From CBDCWO01 sp965223405 (GTDB lineage Bacteria > Bacteroidota > Bacteroidia > Chitinophagales > Saprospiraceae): 64,000 bases of DNA. A model generated the notes under the pieces. That model saw only the letters and a list, made by a program, of their open reading frames with translations, was not told where the DNA came from and made no database searches. Shown one piece after another: positions 55,601-61,852 of this stretch (the first letter of the stretch is position 1; each line of letters begins with the position of its first letter). The translations under genes were made by a program, and so were the position numbers. Where the stretch lies: assembly GCA_965223405.1 (NCBI GenBank), contig CBDCWO010000006.1, forward strand, positions 248,001 through 312,000, given 5' to 3'.

Positions 55601-56105
55601 CCCCATTAAAGTTGGTATGGGATTACATACGGGATCGTTGATCATGGGAATAATTGGGGATGGTGATAGAATGGATCCAGCTACGATTTCCGATGCGGTC
55701 AACACCGCAGCCCGCATAGAAGGGCTCACCAAATATTTTGGCGTACAAATACTGCTCAGTGGCGATACATTGGACAAAATTGAGGACCGTCACGAATTCA
55801 ATCTTCGGTATTTAGGCAAAGTGCTGGTAAAAGGAAAAAAACTTCCCGTTGATATCTTTGAATGTTTTGATGGGGATCTACCTGAAGTACATAAAAACAA
55901 ATTATCGACCAAAGAAGTCTTTGATGAAGGAGTCAATTATTATTATCAGAAAGAATTAAAAAAAGCGCTCAAAGCATTCGAATGGGTGCATCAAAAAATG
56001 ACCAATGATCAACCTTCGGTACACTTTATAAACAAGATAAAATCATACCTGGAGCGAGGGCTTCCTGCAGATTGGGATGGAGTGGAACGCATGTTAAATA
56101 AATGA
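52692..56105 (+). CDS. TPR sensor histidine kinase / receiver / class III nucleotide cyclase hybrid
   Basis: The product has about 1137 residues. A signal peptide (about 1-22) is followed by TPRs (about 30-360) likely in the periplasm, and a transmembrane helix at about 402-424 (LFIIIAAALLIIGAGIVVQFL). Next are a coiled-coil linker, the HisKA H-box (LANTSHELRTPLNG, His near 459), HATPase N- and G-boxes (NLIGNAIKFT, DTGIGIPKE, GGTGLGLSV), a receiver domain (VLVVDDEPVN; phospho-Asp near 776 in LILLDIMMP), and a class III cyclase (FFSDIRSYTTL.. QYLGDGIMAIFP with both metal Asp). So periplasmic sensing could set cAMP or cGMP synthesis through an internal phosphorelay. The start is GTG 52692 (a TTG lies at 52686). 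It begins 28 bp after the S8 protein gene. Confidence 0.92.
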   Translation: MKKYRSLLYLIFGFIPIWGLTQTAKVDSLKTVLDQTKIDSVKLDILLNLSSSLWQTEPNEGVKYAKEAVTIADQLGQFEKSAIAFKNVGLAYYALGDIPNVLEFWQQSLGIYRKINNDAGISNLLGNIGAVYNDQGDDAKALELFLESLRISENTDDSLRIATTLINIGFVYLKKPQTHQEALRVLERALSISEAIDFQVGIGTACVNIGETFLKQNEVDSALFYLEQARDVFRNSGGSLSYALNNIGKTYVLKGDYQSAIKNQKEAVDIAIKNDLKLESGHAYLGLADTYKASGNLVLAKRNYQKAQLIYQDTGTKEGLKDSYFGLAKTFESLGDFRNAYQYHELYSYYKDTLYNVATDDKLKSLKFTYDIEQKEAEIALLNKENDLQEAKIQKAQLTRNLFIIIAAALLIIGAGIVVQFLILKKSRERKQALEKEKELTEHLQQIDKLKDQFLANTSHELRTPLNGIIGLAESLKDGAAGSLPPKAIHDLEMITSSGKRLSNLVNDILDFSKLKNHDLDLQLKPVDIHSAVNIVLQLSRPLLEHKEIELINKVPKNASLAESDENRLQQMLHNLIGNAIKFTETGTVEVSMLTKGDFHEISVRDTGIGIPKEKFDTIFRSFEQGDGDAAREFGGTGLGLSVTKQLVDVHGGKIWVESEVGAGSTFTFTLPVSKASRSQISETNEAEMENEIIHVLADIEKEINPESELSRQSGTIETYKNGSTAKVLVVDDEPVNRQVLENHLSNAGYAVVQAASGQEALDIMEVEKSFDLILLDIMMPKMSGYEVCDVLRNKFSPSELPVVMLTAKNRVNDLVDGFNAGANDYLTKPFAKDELLSRIKTHLNLHRINKATGKFVPMEFLEVLGRDSITEVRLGDSHEEEVTVFFSDIRSYTTLSETMSPNQNFKFVNAYNKRMGPIINQYNGFINQYLGDGIMAIFPKSPVNSLRASIDMQHKLQEYNQSRAAQSRIPIKVGMGLHTGSLIMGIIGDGDRMDPATISDAVNTAARIEGLTKYFGVQILLSGDTLDKIEDRHEFNLRYLGKVLVKGKKLPVDIFECFDGDLPEVHKNKLSTKEVFDEGVNYYYQKELKKALKAFEWVHQKMTNDQPSVHFINKIKSYLERGLPADWDGVERMLNK

Positions 56106-56117
56106 CACGCCTATTTT

Positions 56118-56219
56118 CTAGCCAATCAAGATCATCCATAATAATAAAAACAGTATGATCAACACAATCTTTACGATTACATCCCAGAAATATTCATCCC
56201 TATTTATAGTAGATTTCAT
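56118..56219 (-). CDS. Possible 33-residue single-pass membrane protein
   Basis: A short frame on the minus strand begins ATGAAATCTACT at 56219 and ends with TAG at 56118. It encodes a polar N-terminus (KSTINRDEYFWD) followed by one hydrophobic helix (VIVKIVLIILFLLLWMILIG). The GAAG just before the ATG is a weak ribosome site. Small hydrophobic peptides of this kind occur in Bacteroidota, but no family is recognised and chance cannot be excluded. Confidence 0.35.
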   Translation of the reverse strand: MKSTINRDEYFWDVIVKIVLIILFLLLWMILIG

Positions 56220-56294
56220 AACTTCTACGATTAACTGTTAACATAATATATAACCAGAATTGGCCAAAAGCAATGATTCTTGTCAATCATTAAT

Positions 56295-56634
56295 TGAAGT
56301 GATTTAAAAACAAATTATTAATTGATGTGCATACCATTGATCCAGACTGCCTCAGGCAGGTCTCAATATATCAGCTTTTTCTCGATTTATCCGCGAGCGC
56401 CGAAGCTACTCAGCGGACTTCGTGCACCATCCGCGTGCCGCAGTAGCTTTAGCGGAGGCGCAAGGCGACTTCGTCTGCCGACGGCGGACAGCCGTCGGCC
56501 AAAGCCTTTGGCGTCGGACGAGGTGCTAGCTGCGGCTATGCATCCTGGCTGCCGAGGGCAAGGCTCCAAAAGGGCTTCATCTTGAAAATCAAGCGCATAC
56601 AACTCACTTTAACATCTGTTTTTAAACCACTTCA
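56295..56634. mobile_element. MITE-like element, copy B (340 bp) with GC-rich insert
   Basis: The ends are TGAAGTGATTTAAAAACA and TGTTTTTAAACCACTTCA (17-18 bp inverted repeats, one mismatch). The flanks match copy A (CATTGAT, CAGCTTTTTCTCGAT, CTTGAAAATCAAGC). The middle (about 56390-56570) is strongly GC-rich, unlike anything near it, and contains the perfect hairpin GCCGACGGC (56477-56485) / GCCGTCGGC (56491-56499). This looks like one small repeat inserted in another. Two long opposing open frames in it are by-products of GC content. The right end overlaps the 3' end of the phosphotransferase gene. Confidence 0.75.
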
Positions 56635-57662
56635 TTGTTTAATCCCGATTTCTTTGCTAGTTGATCCAAAAATTTGCAGAAGAGTTGGTAGTACCCATTT
56701 ACTCGTTGCAACCGGAAATTTAGATCTACTGTAGTTTCGGCTTGAATAGCTTTGAGACTTTGGACCTTTAGTTTTACATTGCACCGATACCATTTAAAGA
56801 ATTCAAAGAGTAAATGATCTTTGTTGTTGTGAATAACCGGATTGATTTGTAAATACCGATCAATGAAAATAGATTCCAATTCACTTTTTCCGTAATAATC
56901 CAGGTCCAGGCAAAAAAAAGCAATTTCATCCAACACATCCAGATAGCGAAAATGGTCATTAAATTCAATACAATCGAATAATACCGGCTCCTCAAGTAAA
57001 AAAATATTTCCTGAATGTAAATCACCATGTCCATCAACGAAAAAACCTTGATCAAATCTTTCCAACATGCGGGACTCCAAGTAGTCTAAAAGCTCACTGG
57101 CTTTTTTTATGGCTTGGAAAAAAACCTCGGACACCTCATTACCTATTTGCATACAGAGAAATGCCTGTACCTGATCGATGTCTTTGAATTGTTCGAGAAA
57201 AGCGGGTGCCGAGGGAGGTTCGGCAGGTATTTCTGCGAAAATATGAAAGGCTGCCAACTGATCTGCGATTTGCTCGACATGATTTTGGTTCACTCGATTC
57301 TTCTTGATCCTATATTGCATATGGGATTTTTCATCCATCCTTTTCATCTTTACGGCATAATCGATTATGCTGCCTAATTCCTGACCAATGATAACTTGGT
57401 CTTCAATATTTCTTACCGGTACCACATCCAAGTAAATCTCACTGGTTAATCTTCGATTTAAGTCAATTTCTCGTTGACAGTAATACTTCCTCAGTGACAA
57501 AGAAGAAAAATCTAAGAATGAAAGCTTGACCGGCTTTTTAATCTTATATGCAAATTTTCCACTAAGAATGATCCAGGATATATGAGTTTCAATACACTCG
57601 GAATTAACTAGAGAATTCAATAACAATTCTATTTGTGACCTAGTCATGACTCCATGATTCAC
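56622..57662 (-). CDS. APH-like phosphotransferase (COG2187 type)
   Basis: This 346-residue cytoplasmic protein has the aminoglycoside-phosphotransferase/choline-kinase fold. Visible parts are an N-terminal lobe with GKFAYKIKKPVKLSFLDFS (Lys for ATP binding), VVPVRN, and the catalytic loop GFFVDGHGDLHSGNIFLLE (about 210-228) followed by LFDCIEFND with the metal Asp. In many bacteria this domain is fused to a P-loop kinase (COG0645). Here the kinase is a separate gene whose stop overlaps this start by 4 bp. The substrate is unknown, and antibiotic resistance is not implied. The last residues (NEVV) and the stop codon are encoded by the end of MITE copy B. Confidence 0.87.
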   Translation of the reverse strand: MNHGVMTRSQIELLLNSLVNSECIETHISWIILSGKFAYKIKKPVKLSFLDFSSLSLRKYYCQREIDLNRRLTSEIYLDVVPVRNIEDQVIIGQELGSIIDYAVKMKRMDEKSHMQYRIKKNRVNQNHVEQIADQLAAFHIFAEIPAEPPSAPAFLEQFKDIDQVQAFLCMQIGNEVSEVFFQAIKKASELLDYLESRMLERFDQGFFVDGHGDLHSGNIFLLEEPVLFDCIEFNDHFRYLDVLDEIAFFCLDLDYYGKSELESIFIDRYLQINPVIHNNKDHLLFEFFKWYRCNVKLKVQSLKAIQAETTVDLNFRLQRVNGYYQLFCKFLDQLAKKSGLNNEVV

Positions 57663-58150
57663 TTTGCCAAATATTCTATTACCTCGCCCACCATTAATTC
57701 GAGAGACACGGTGCTGGAATTAAGCGCAAGGTGTTTGTATTCCAAAGGTTCATATTTTGCTTTAAGCAGATTATAAACTTCCCAGTCCGCTTCACTATTG
57801 GGTCTTTTTTTATTTACTCGTGCTAGTATATCTTGTTCACTAGCAGTCATAACGATCCAATAGGGATCGAAATTTAATTTTTCGCACATGGCAATCACCA
57901 AGTCACGTTGAGAGTTAAAATGGAAGCCAGCATCCAATACAACCGTTTTATGATTGAATAAAATTTGTTCTGCCTGATTTATTAGTTCATGGTATACCCA
58001 CATTTTGTGACTAAAATCGTATTTCCCGGATAACCGAAGTTTCTTCCTGATTCTATCCGAACTTAAATGAATTGCGCTTAAGTGACTGGCCAATGCTTTA
58101 GCCAATGTGGTTTTTCCGGTTCCCGGTAATCCCATGACTACAATCACCAT
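57659..58150 (-). CDS. P-loop kinase (COG0645 type)
   Basis: This 163-residue cytoplasmic kinase has the Walker A loop VMGLPGTGKTTLAKAL (about 5-20), HLSSDRIRKKL as the conserved next block, and TVVLDAGFHFNSQRD with a Walker-B-like Asp. The lid-like VNKKRPNSEADWEVY region is followed by YEPLEYKHLALN. This is the standard layout of the ATP-binding half of fused kinase/APH proteins. It overlaps the APH gene by 4 bp, so the two halves are translated together and may form a complex. A second, mostly deleted copy of this gene pair lies at 61224-61442. Confidence 0.88.
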   Translation of the reverse strand: MVIVVMGLPGTGKTTLAKALASHLSAIHLSSDRIRKKLRLSGKYDFSHKMWVYHELINQAEQILFNHKTVVLDAGFHFNSQRDLVIAMCEKLNFDPYWIVMTASEQDILARVNKKRPNSEADWEVYNLLKAKYEPLEYKHLALNSSTVSLELMVGEVIEYLAK

Positions 58151-58182
58151 GAGTAAGATATTTTAGACTTAACAACGATAAA

Positions 58183-58257
58183 ATCCTTAACCAAAATTGC
58201 AGGATATATCCCCGTAATGCAGTGACTTTGGTCAATCCGCCAAATGATCACATTAAG
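58183..58257. repeat. 75-bp non-coding direct repeat, copy 1
   Basis: This 75-bp block, just upstream of the P-loop kinase gene, is identical base for base to 61368-61442. It includes GATATATCCCCGTAATGCAG and CCAAATGATCACATTAAG. The two copies bracket the lipoprotein/S74/T9SS cassette in the same orientation. Perfect conservation outside genes suggests a promoter, small RNA or recombination site. Confidence 0.8.
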
Positions 58258-58449
58258 TTAGTATCAATGCACTAATGAGGGTAACGAATTGAATTTAATC
58301 GAAAAAGTTGAATTCAGAGTTTACACATTACCATTGACCTTCATGAAAGGGGTAAGCATCCCAGAATAGGATTATTTTTATAAAATTATATAATATTGCA
58401 CCAAAACAGGTTGAAACCGATTAGGTAGTTATAAACGGCAATGAGGCTT

Positions 58450-58659
58450 TCAGTTTAAGCACATTCCTCTTGCATCAATATAAGCCTCCCTGCTTCTAAG
58501 TATTAGGTTTCCAACCTCGTAAGTTCTATCTTCAGAAATATGGACTGCACCTTTAAATGGTAGATTGCCCATACCACCCACGATAACAATATCTGTTAAC
58601 ACTATGGAATCTTTTGAATCCGTTGTTGAACAGGTAATCAGAATGAAAATCAAAAGCAT
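58450..58659 (-). CDS. Possible small lipoprotein
   Basis: The frame encodes about 69 residues. From the ATG at 58659 (a GTG one codon upstream is possible, and an in-frame stop lies just before) the N-terminus MLLIFILITC is a short lipoprotein-type signal with Cys in place. The rest (KDSIVLTDIVIVGGMGNLPFKGAVHISEDRTYEVGNLILRSREAYIDARG) is beta-rich with a GG and no known motif. The signal is short and lacks N-terminal Lys, which lowers confidence. It lies 57 bp beyond the end of the S74 protein gene on the same strand. Confidence 0.4.
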   Translation of the reverse strand: MLLIFILITCSTTDSKDSIVLTDIVIVGGMGNLPFKGAVHISEDRTYEVGNLILRSREAYIDARGMCLN

Positions 58660-58716
58660 CACCGCATTGACTTATCCAATGTCTCCCATAAGCTACAAAT
58701 TATGGAAAGTGACAGC

Positions 58717-60453
58717 CTATTTGTTTTCAGGCTTTTCTCCTTCCAATATTGTTATTCGCTGCTGAAGGTCTTCAATAATTTGCTGCTGGGCTTTTATGGC
58801 TTCTAGTAGGATGGGTGTTAATTTTCCGTAATCCATACCTGAAGCATCAATACCATTGGACTCAAATTGAACAATTTCCGGAACAACCTTCCCTACTTCT
58901 TCCGCAATCATACCCATGTCGTGTCCACCACCATGTTCTTTGTCCCAATCAAAATACACACCTCTCATTGACATCACTTTATCCAATGCATTTGATATCG
59001 GTCTGATATTACGTTTCCATCGAATTGAAGAGGCTCCACCATAATTTGTGCCTGGACCAGCCGCATAAAAATCCCACTTAGCTCCCTCTCCCCATACACC
59101 GGTACTACCGTCTCCGGTAGCTAAACCCCAGACTCCGATTCCACTAGTTCCCAGCACCTCTCCTTTTACTCCTCTGCCTTTGTCTTCAGTGGAATACCCC
59201 AATATACTAGTTTCACCATTGCTCCATGTTCGACCATATATAGCAATATCATCTGCATAACTTTTTAATCCTTCGCCTGCACTTTCTAAAGATATTCCGA
59301 CTGAGTTATTTCCGTTTGTGACAAATCTTCCTGCATAACCATGATCTGAATCACTATGAGCTACAATAGCAGGCCTGCTGGATCCGGTAGTCTTCACATT
59401 GATACCAGCTTCGTTCTCTCCGAACACTGTAAATCGCCCCTGGTAACTTGTTTGGCTATTAATAGCTACTCTATCACCACTGCTGGTAATCGCTCCGTTA
59501 AATAGCTCTACTTCATTTCCTCCACTGATTGAAATGGCATTCCCGTAAAATCCGGCATTATCCAATTCCTGAATTTCATTATTCGGGTCTGAATCAGAGT
59601 CTCTTACATCGTCTTTGTTGTCAGCAAATCCTGAGGGAATGTTTGTGAGATCATTCCAGCTACCACTAAATCCTGATCCTCCAGGTAAAGTAATGGTGTT
59701 TCCATCGCTTATAGATAATTTATTGCTACTCAATGACAGCAATTGTATCTCGTTGGAGGGATTGGCATCTGCGTCATTCACAGCGTCATTACTAGGTATC
59801 CATGTTGATCCATTCCATTTTAATATTTGATTATTGTCTGCACCCTGTCTTGCTATATTTAAAGGAGCAGCCGGAGTTCCTTTACCATCGAGGGTGGCAT
59901 CTGAAACAATTGATTGGGTACCCCAATTATCACCACCACCTGCAGAAGGCAATGTTATTGTACCACCTCCATCAGATAAGGTTAGATTAGTACCACTTAA
60001 GGATAACTTTTGTAATTCATTGGATGGATCTGCATCTGCATCATCGACATTACCCGTATTTTCAGCGTATAGGGCAAATGGCACAGACATCATCTCAAGC
60101 GTACCCATATTAATATAACTACTACCTGCGGCGGGGTCAACTTCAACTTTCACAAAATGTGAACCGGAACTCCAATTTATTTTATTGAATTGATTTTGTA
60201 AAGCTTGTCCATCTCCAAGGTGTAAAACAAATAATCCATATCGGTCTGTTGAGACATTGTGTTTTTCCTGGTAAGCAAGAGTTCCGTTAGCACTATTTTT
60301 GAGTATCGTGATCCTCACGGAGATATTTTCATTACTCATAACATCTCCTTCTGCATCCCGGGCTATAGCTTGAAAATCTATTTTTTGTGGTACCTGGGAG
60401 ATGACTACAATAGGTACAATAAAAAGGATCAATAAAAAGAATAAATTTTTCAT
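58717..60453 (-). CDS. Surface fibre-like protein with S74 chaperone domain
   Basis: The product has 578 residues with a signal peptide at about 1-20 (ending VVISQ). An Ig/carboxypeptidase-like start (VPQKIDFQAIARDAEGDVMSNENISVRITIL) is followed by repeats with the consensus DADPSNE(L/I)Q.LSL and SDG.TITLP (about 140-300), then beta-rich fibre sequence. The C-terminus (about 478-578: SIRWKRNIRPISNALDKVMSMRGVYF.. GMIAEEVGKVVPE.. YGKLTPILLEAIKAQQQIIEDLQQRI) is the peptidase S74 intramolecular chaperone of tail-fibre-type proteins. This domain helps trimerise and then cleaves itself off, and it ends in a coiled coil. Similar proteins are common on Bacteroidota surfaces and are not evidence of a prophage. 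The following T9SS gene lies 21 bp upstream. Confidence 0.9.
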   Translation of the reverse strand: MKNLFFLLILFIVPIVVISQVPQKIDFQAIARDAEGDVMSNENISVRITILKNSANGTLAYQEKHNVSTDRYGLFVLHLGDGQALQNQFNKINWSSGSHFVKVEVDPAAGSSYINMGTLEMMSVPFALYAENTGNVDDADADPSNELQKLSLSGTNLTLSDGGGTITLPSAGGGDNWGTQSIVSDATLDGKGTPAAPLNIARQGADNNQILKWNGSTWIPSNDAVNDADANPSNEIQLLSLSSNKLSISDGNTITLPGGSGFSGSWNDLTNIPSGFADNKDDVRDSDSDPNNEIQELDNAGFYGNAISISGGNEVELFNGAITSSGDRVAINSQTSYQGRFTVFGENEAGINVKTTGSSRPAIVAHSDSDHGYAGRFVTNGNNSVGISLESAGEGLKSYADDIAIYGRTWSNGETSILGYSTEDKGRGVKGEVLGTSGIGVWGLATGDGSTGVWGEGAKWDFYAAGPGTNYGGASSIRWKRNIRPISNALDKVMSMRGVYFDWDKEHGGGHDMGMIAEEVGKVVPEIVQFESNGIDASGMDYGKLTPILLEAIKAQQQIIEDLQQRITILEGEKPENK

Positions 60454-60474
60454 AATCTAAGGTTGAACGGGTTG

Positions 60475-60990
60475 CTAAAGAGAGATCAATGATTTATGAT
60501 ATACTTTCAAGATTTTTCTTTCACTATAAATATATATAACCAGCTGGTAAATCCCTGGCAAGAGAAACCTTGTGTCTATGGTTTTTATTCTCTCGTTTTC
60601 ACCGAAATAATGCTTATCCCAGTGGAGCCTATGAAATCCAAGGCTATTGAAAAGAAAGCATTCAAAATTATTTGAATATGGTGCTTTAAATTCAATTGTA
60701 ATTTGGTCTGTAAATGGATTGGGAAATACCAGTATTTGATTACTATGAGAAATATCTTCTATACTCGTAGATGCTGATGATTCCATTTGTTGAAAGCCCA
60801 AGTTAAATTCAATATTTCCTTTTAAGAAACTTCCAACAAGGCCGGCCTGTCCAATTGAGATTGAAAGTCCCAATTGTTCATTATCCAATAATTCTCCCCC
60901 TGATAAGAATACGTGTCTTGAAACAAATTGAGTATAAGATAGCGAAGCTATGGAAAGTAAGGTTAATAAGAAGAAGATGCGTTTGAACAT
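60475..60990 (-). CDS. Small T9SS-sorted secreted protein
   Basis: The product has 171 residues. A signal peptide lies at about 1-20 (FFLLTLLSIASLSYTQ). A short middle part (HVFLSGGELLDNEQLGLSISIGQAGLVGSFLKGNIEFNLGFQQ) resembles the spacer seen before T9SS sorting domains. The C-terminal sorting domain starts NQILVFPNPFTDQITIEF and ends RFLLPGIYQLVIYIYSERKILKVYHKS. The first gene of a two-gene unit, it ends 21 bp before the S74 protein start. It probably forms part of the same surface structure. Partner function is inference. Confidence 0.88.
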   Translation of the reverse strand: MFKRIFFLLTLLSIASLSYTQFVSRHVFLSGGELLDNEQLGLSISIGQAGLVGSFLKGNIEFNLGFQQMESSASTSIEDISHSNQILVFPNPFTDQITIEFKAPYSNNFECFLFNSLGFHRLHWDKHYFGENERIKTIDTRFLLPGIYQLVIYIYSERKILKVYHKSLISL

Positions 60991-61223
60991 AGTGCCTAAA
61001 CATTAATCTAATTAATCTATCAAATCAAATGTTGACAAAATCAAGAACATTGATTACGAAACTTAATATTTATGTTTCTAATAAAAGAAAATACATGATT
61101 TCGATCATAAGCTTCAATGATTTGAATTTGAACTTCATTTCATTGGAAAAAATGTCAAGAGTTATTAAAATTGGAAAAGAACCTGAATATCTGGGTTAGT
61201 AAGATCAAATAGCATTAACTTTA
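60991..61223. other. Intergenic AT-rich region, nothing identified
   Basis: AT-rich gap upstream of the T9SS protein gene, which must contain its promoter. No reading frame, hairpin or repeat was recognised here before the duplicated kinase-pair remnant begins at 61224. Confidence 0.4.
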
Positions 61224-61366
61224 AACTAAAGAATTCCATTACAATTCTATTTGTGACCCGGTCATTACTCAATGTTTCAGTTTACCAAATATTTTCTTAC
61301 CTCATTAACCATTAAATCGAGTGACATGTTGCTGGAATTAAGAGTTAGGTGTTTGCATTCCAAAGG
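61224..61366 (-). pseudogene. Remnant of a duplicated kinase / APH gene pair
   Basis: This matches 57606-57749 at most positions (for example AACAATTCTATTTGTGACC against TACAATTCTATTTGTGACC, and GCTGGAATTAAG against the same). In copy 1 that stretch is the end of the P-loop kinase gene plus the start of the APH gene. Here the copy stops within the first 20 codons of APH. It jumps straight from the kinase end to the region upstream of the kinase gene, so about 434 bp are deleted. No protein can be made. Confidence 0.75.
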
Positions 61367-61367
61367 C

Positions 61368-61442
61368 ATCCTTAACCAAAATTGCAGGATATATCCCCGT
61401 AATGCAGTGACTTTGGTCAATCCGCCAAATGATCACATTAAG
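61368..61442. repeat. 75-bp non-coding direct repeat, copy 2
   Basis: Identical over 75 bp to 58183-58257. After it, weaker similarity to copy 1 continues (ATTAAACTCAATCGAAAAA against ATTGAATTTAATCGAAAAA, and TTGAAAACCGACTAAGGTAG at about 61665 against TTGAAACCGATTAGGTAG at about 58410), so the duplication was originally longer. The remaining stretch to 61852 shows no gene. Confidence 0.8.
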
Positions 61443-61852
61443 CTAATATCCTAACCCAACAACGCAACAAATTAAACTCAATCGAAAAAAGGAGATTTAA
61501 GGATTTTGCTTTACCAATGGACTGTGATGAAAAGATTAAATAAACAGCCATGTACAGTTCAGATGGATTTTAGTTATCTCAATAGCAACGGAATGCCCTT
61601 TGGAGTTTGGCAAGAAATTGCAAACCAAGATGACTTCTGGTAAAGGAATGGGGTAAAATATGGGATTGAAAACCGACTAAGGTAGAATTATAAAATTATT
61701 CTACATTTTTTTTCCGGAATAGATCATTGAGGATACTGATCATTATCATATGGATTCTTATCATGACTTTGCTTCTTTGAAGGGAATTCTATGGAAAGAA
61801 TTCCTGTTAAAGGAATATAATGGGCATTCCTATAGGTAAATTGTGTTAAAAA

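Noticed and set aside
56322..56602. Two opposing open frames in the GC-rich block
   Set aside because: Long frames arise from high GC content in an inserted hairpin region inside a MITE. The translations show no protein-like pattern.
58717..60453. Prophage tail fibre
   Set aside because: The S74 domain occurs in phage fibres, but no other phage gene is present. A signal peptide and an adjacent T9SS protein indicate a cell-surface protein.
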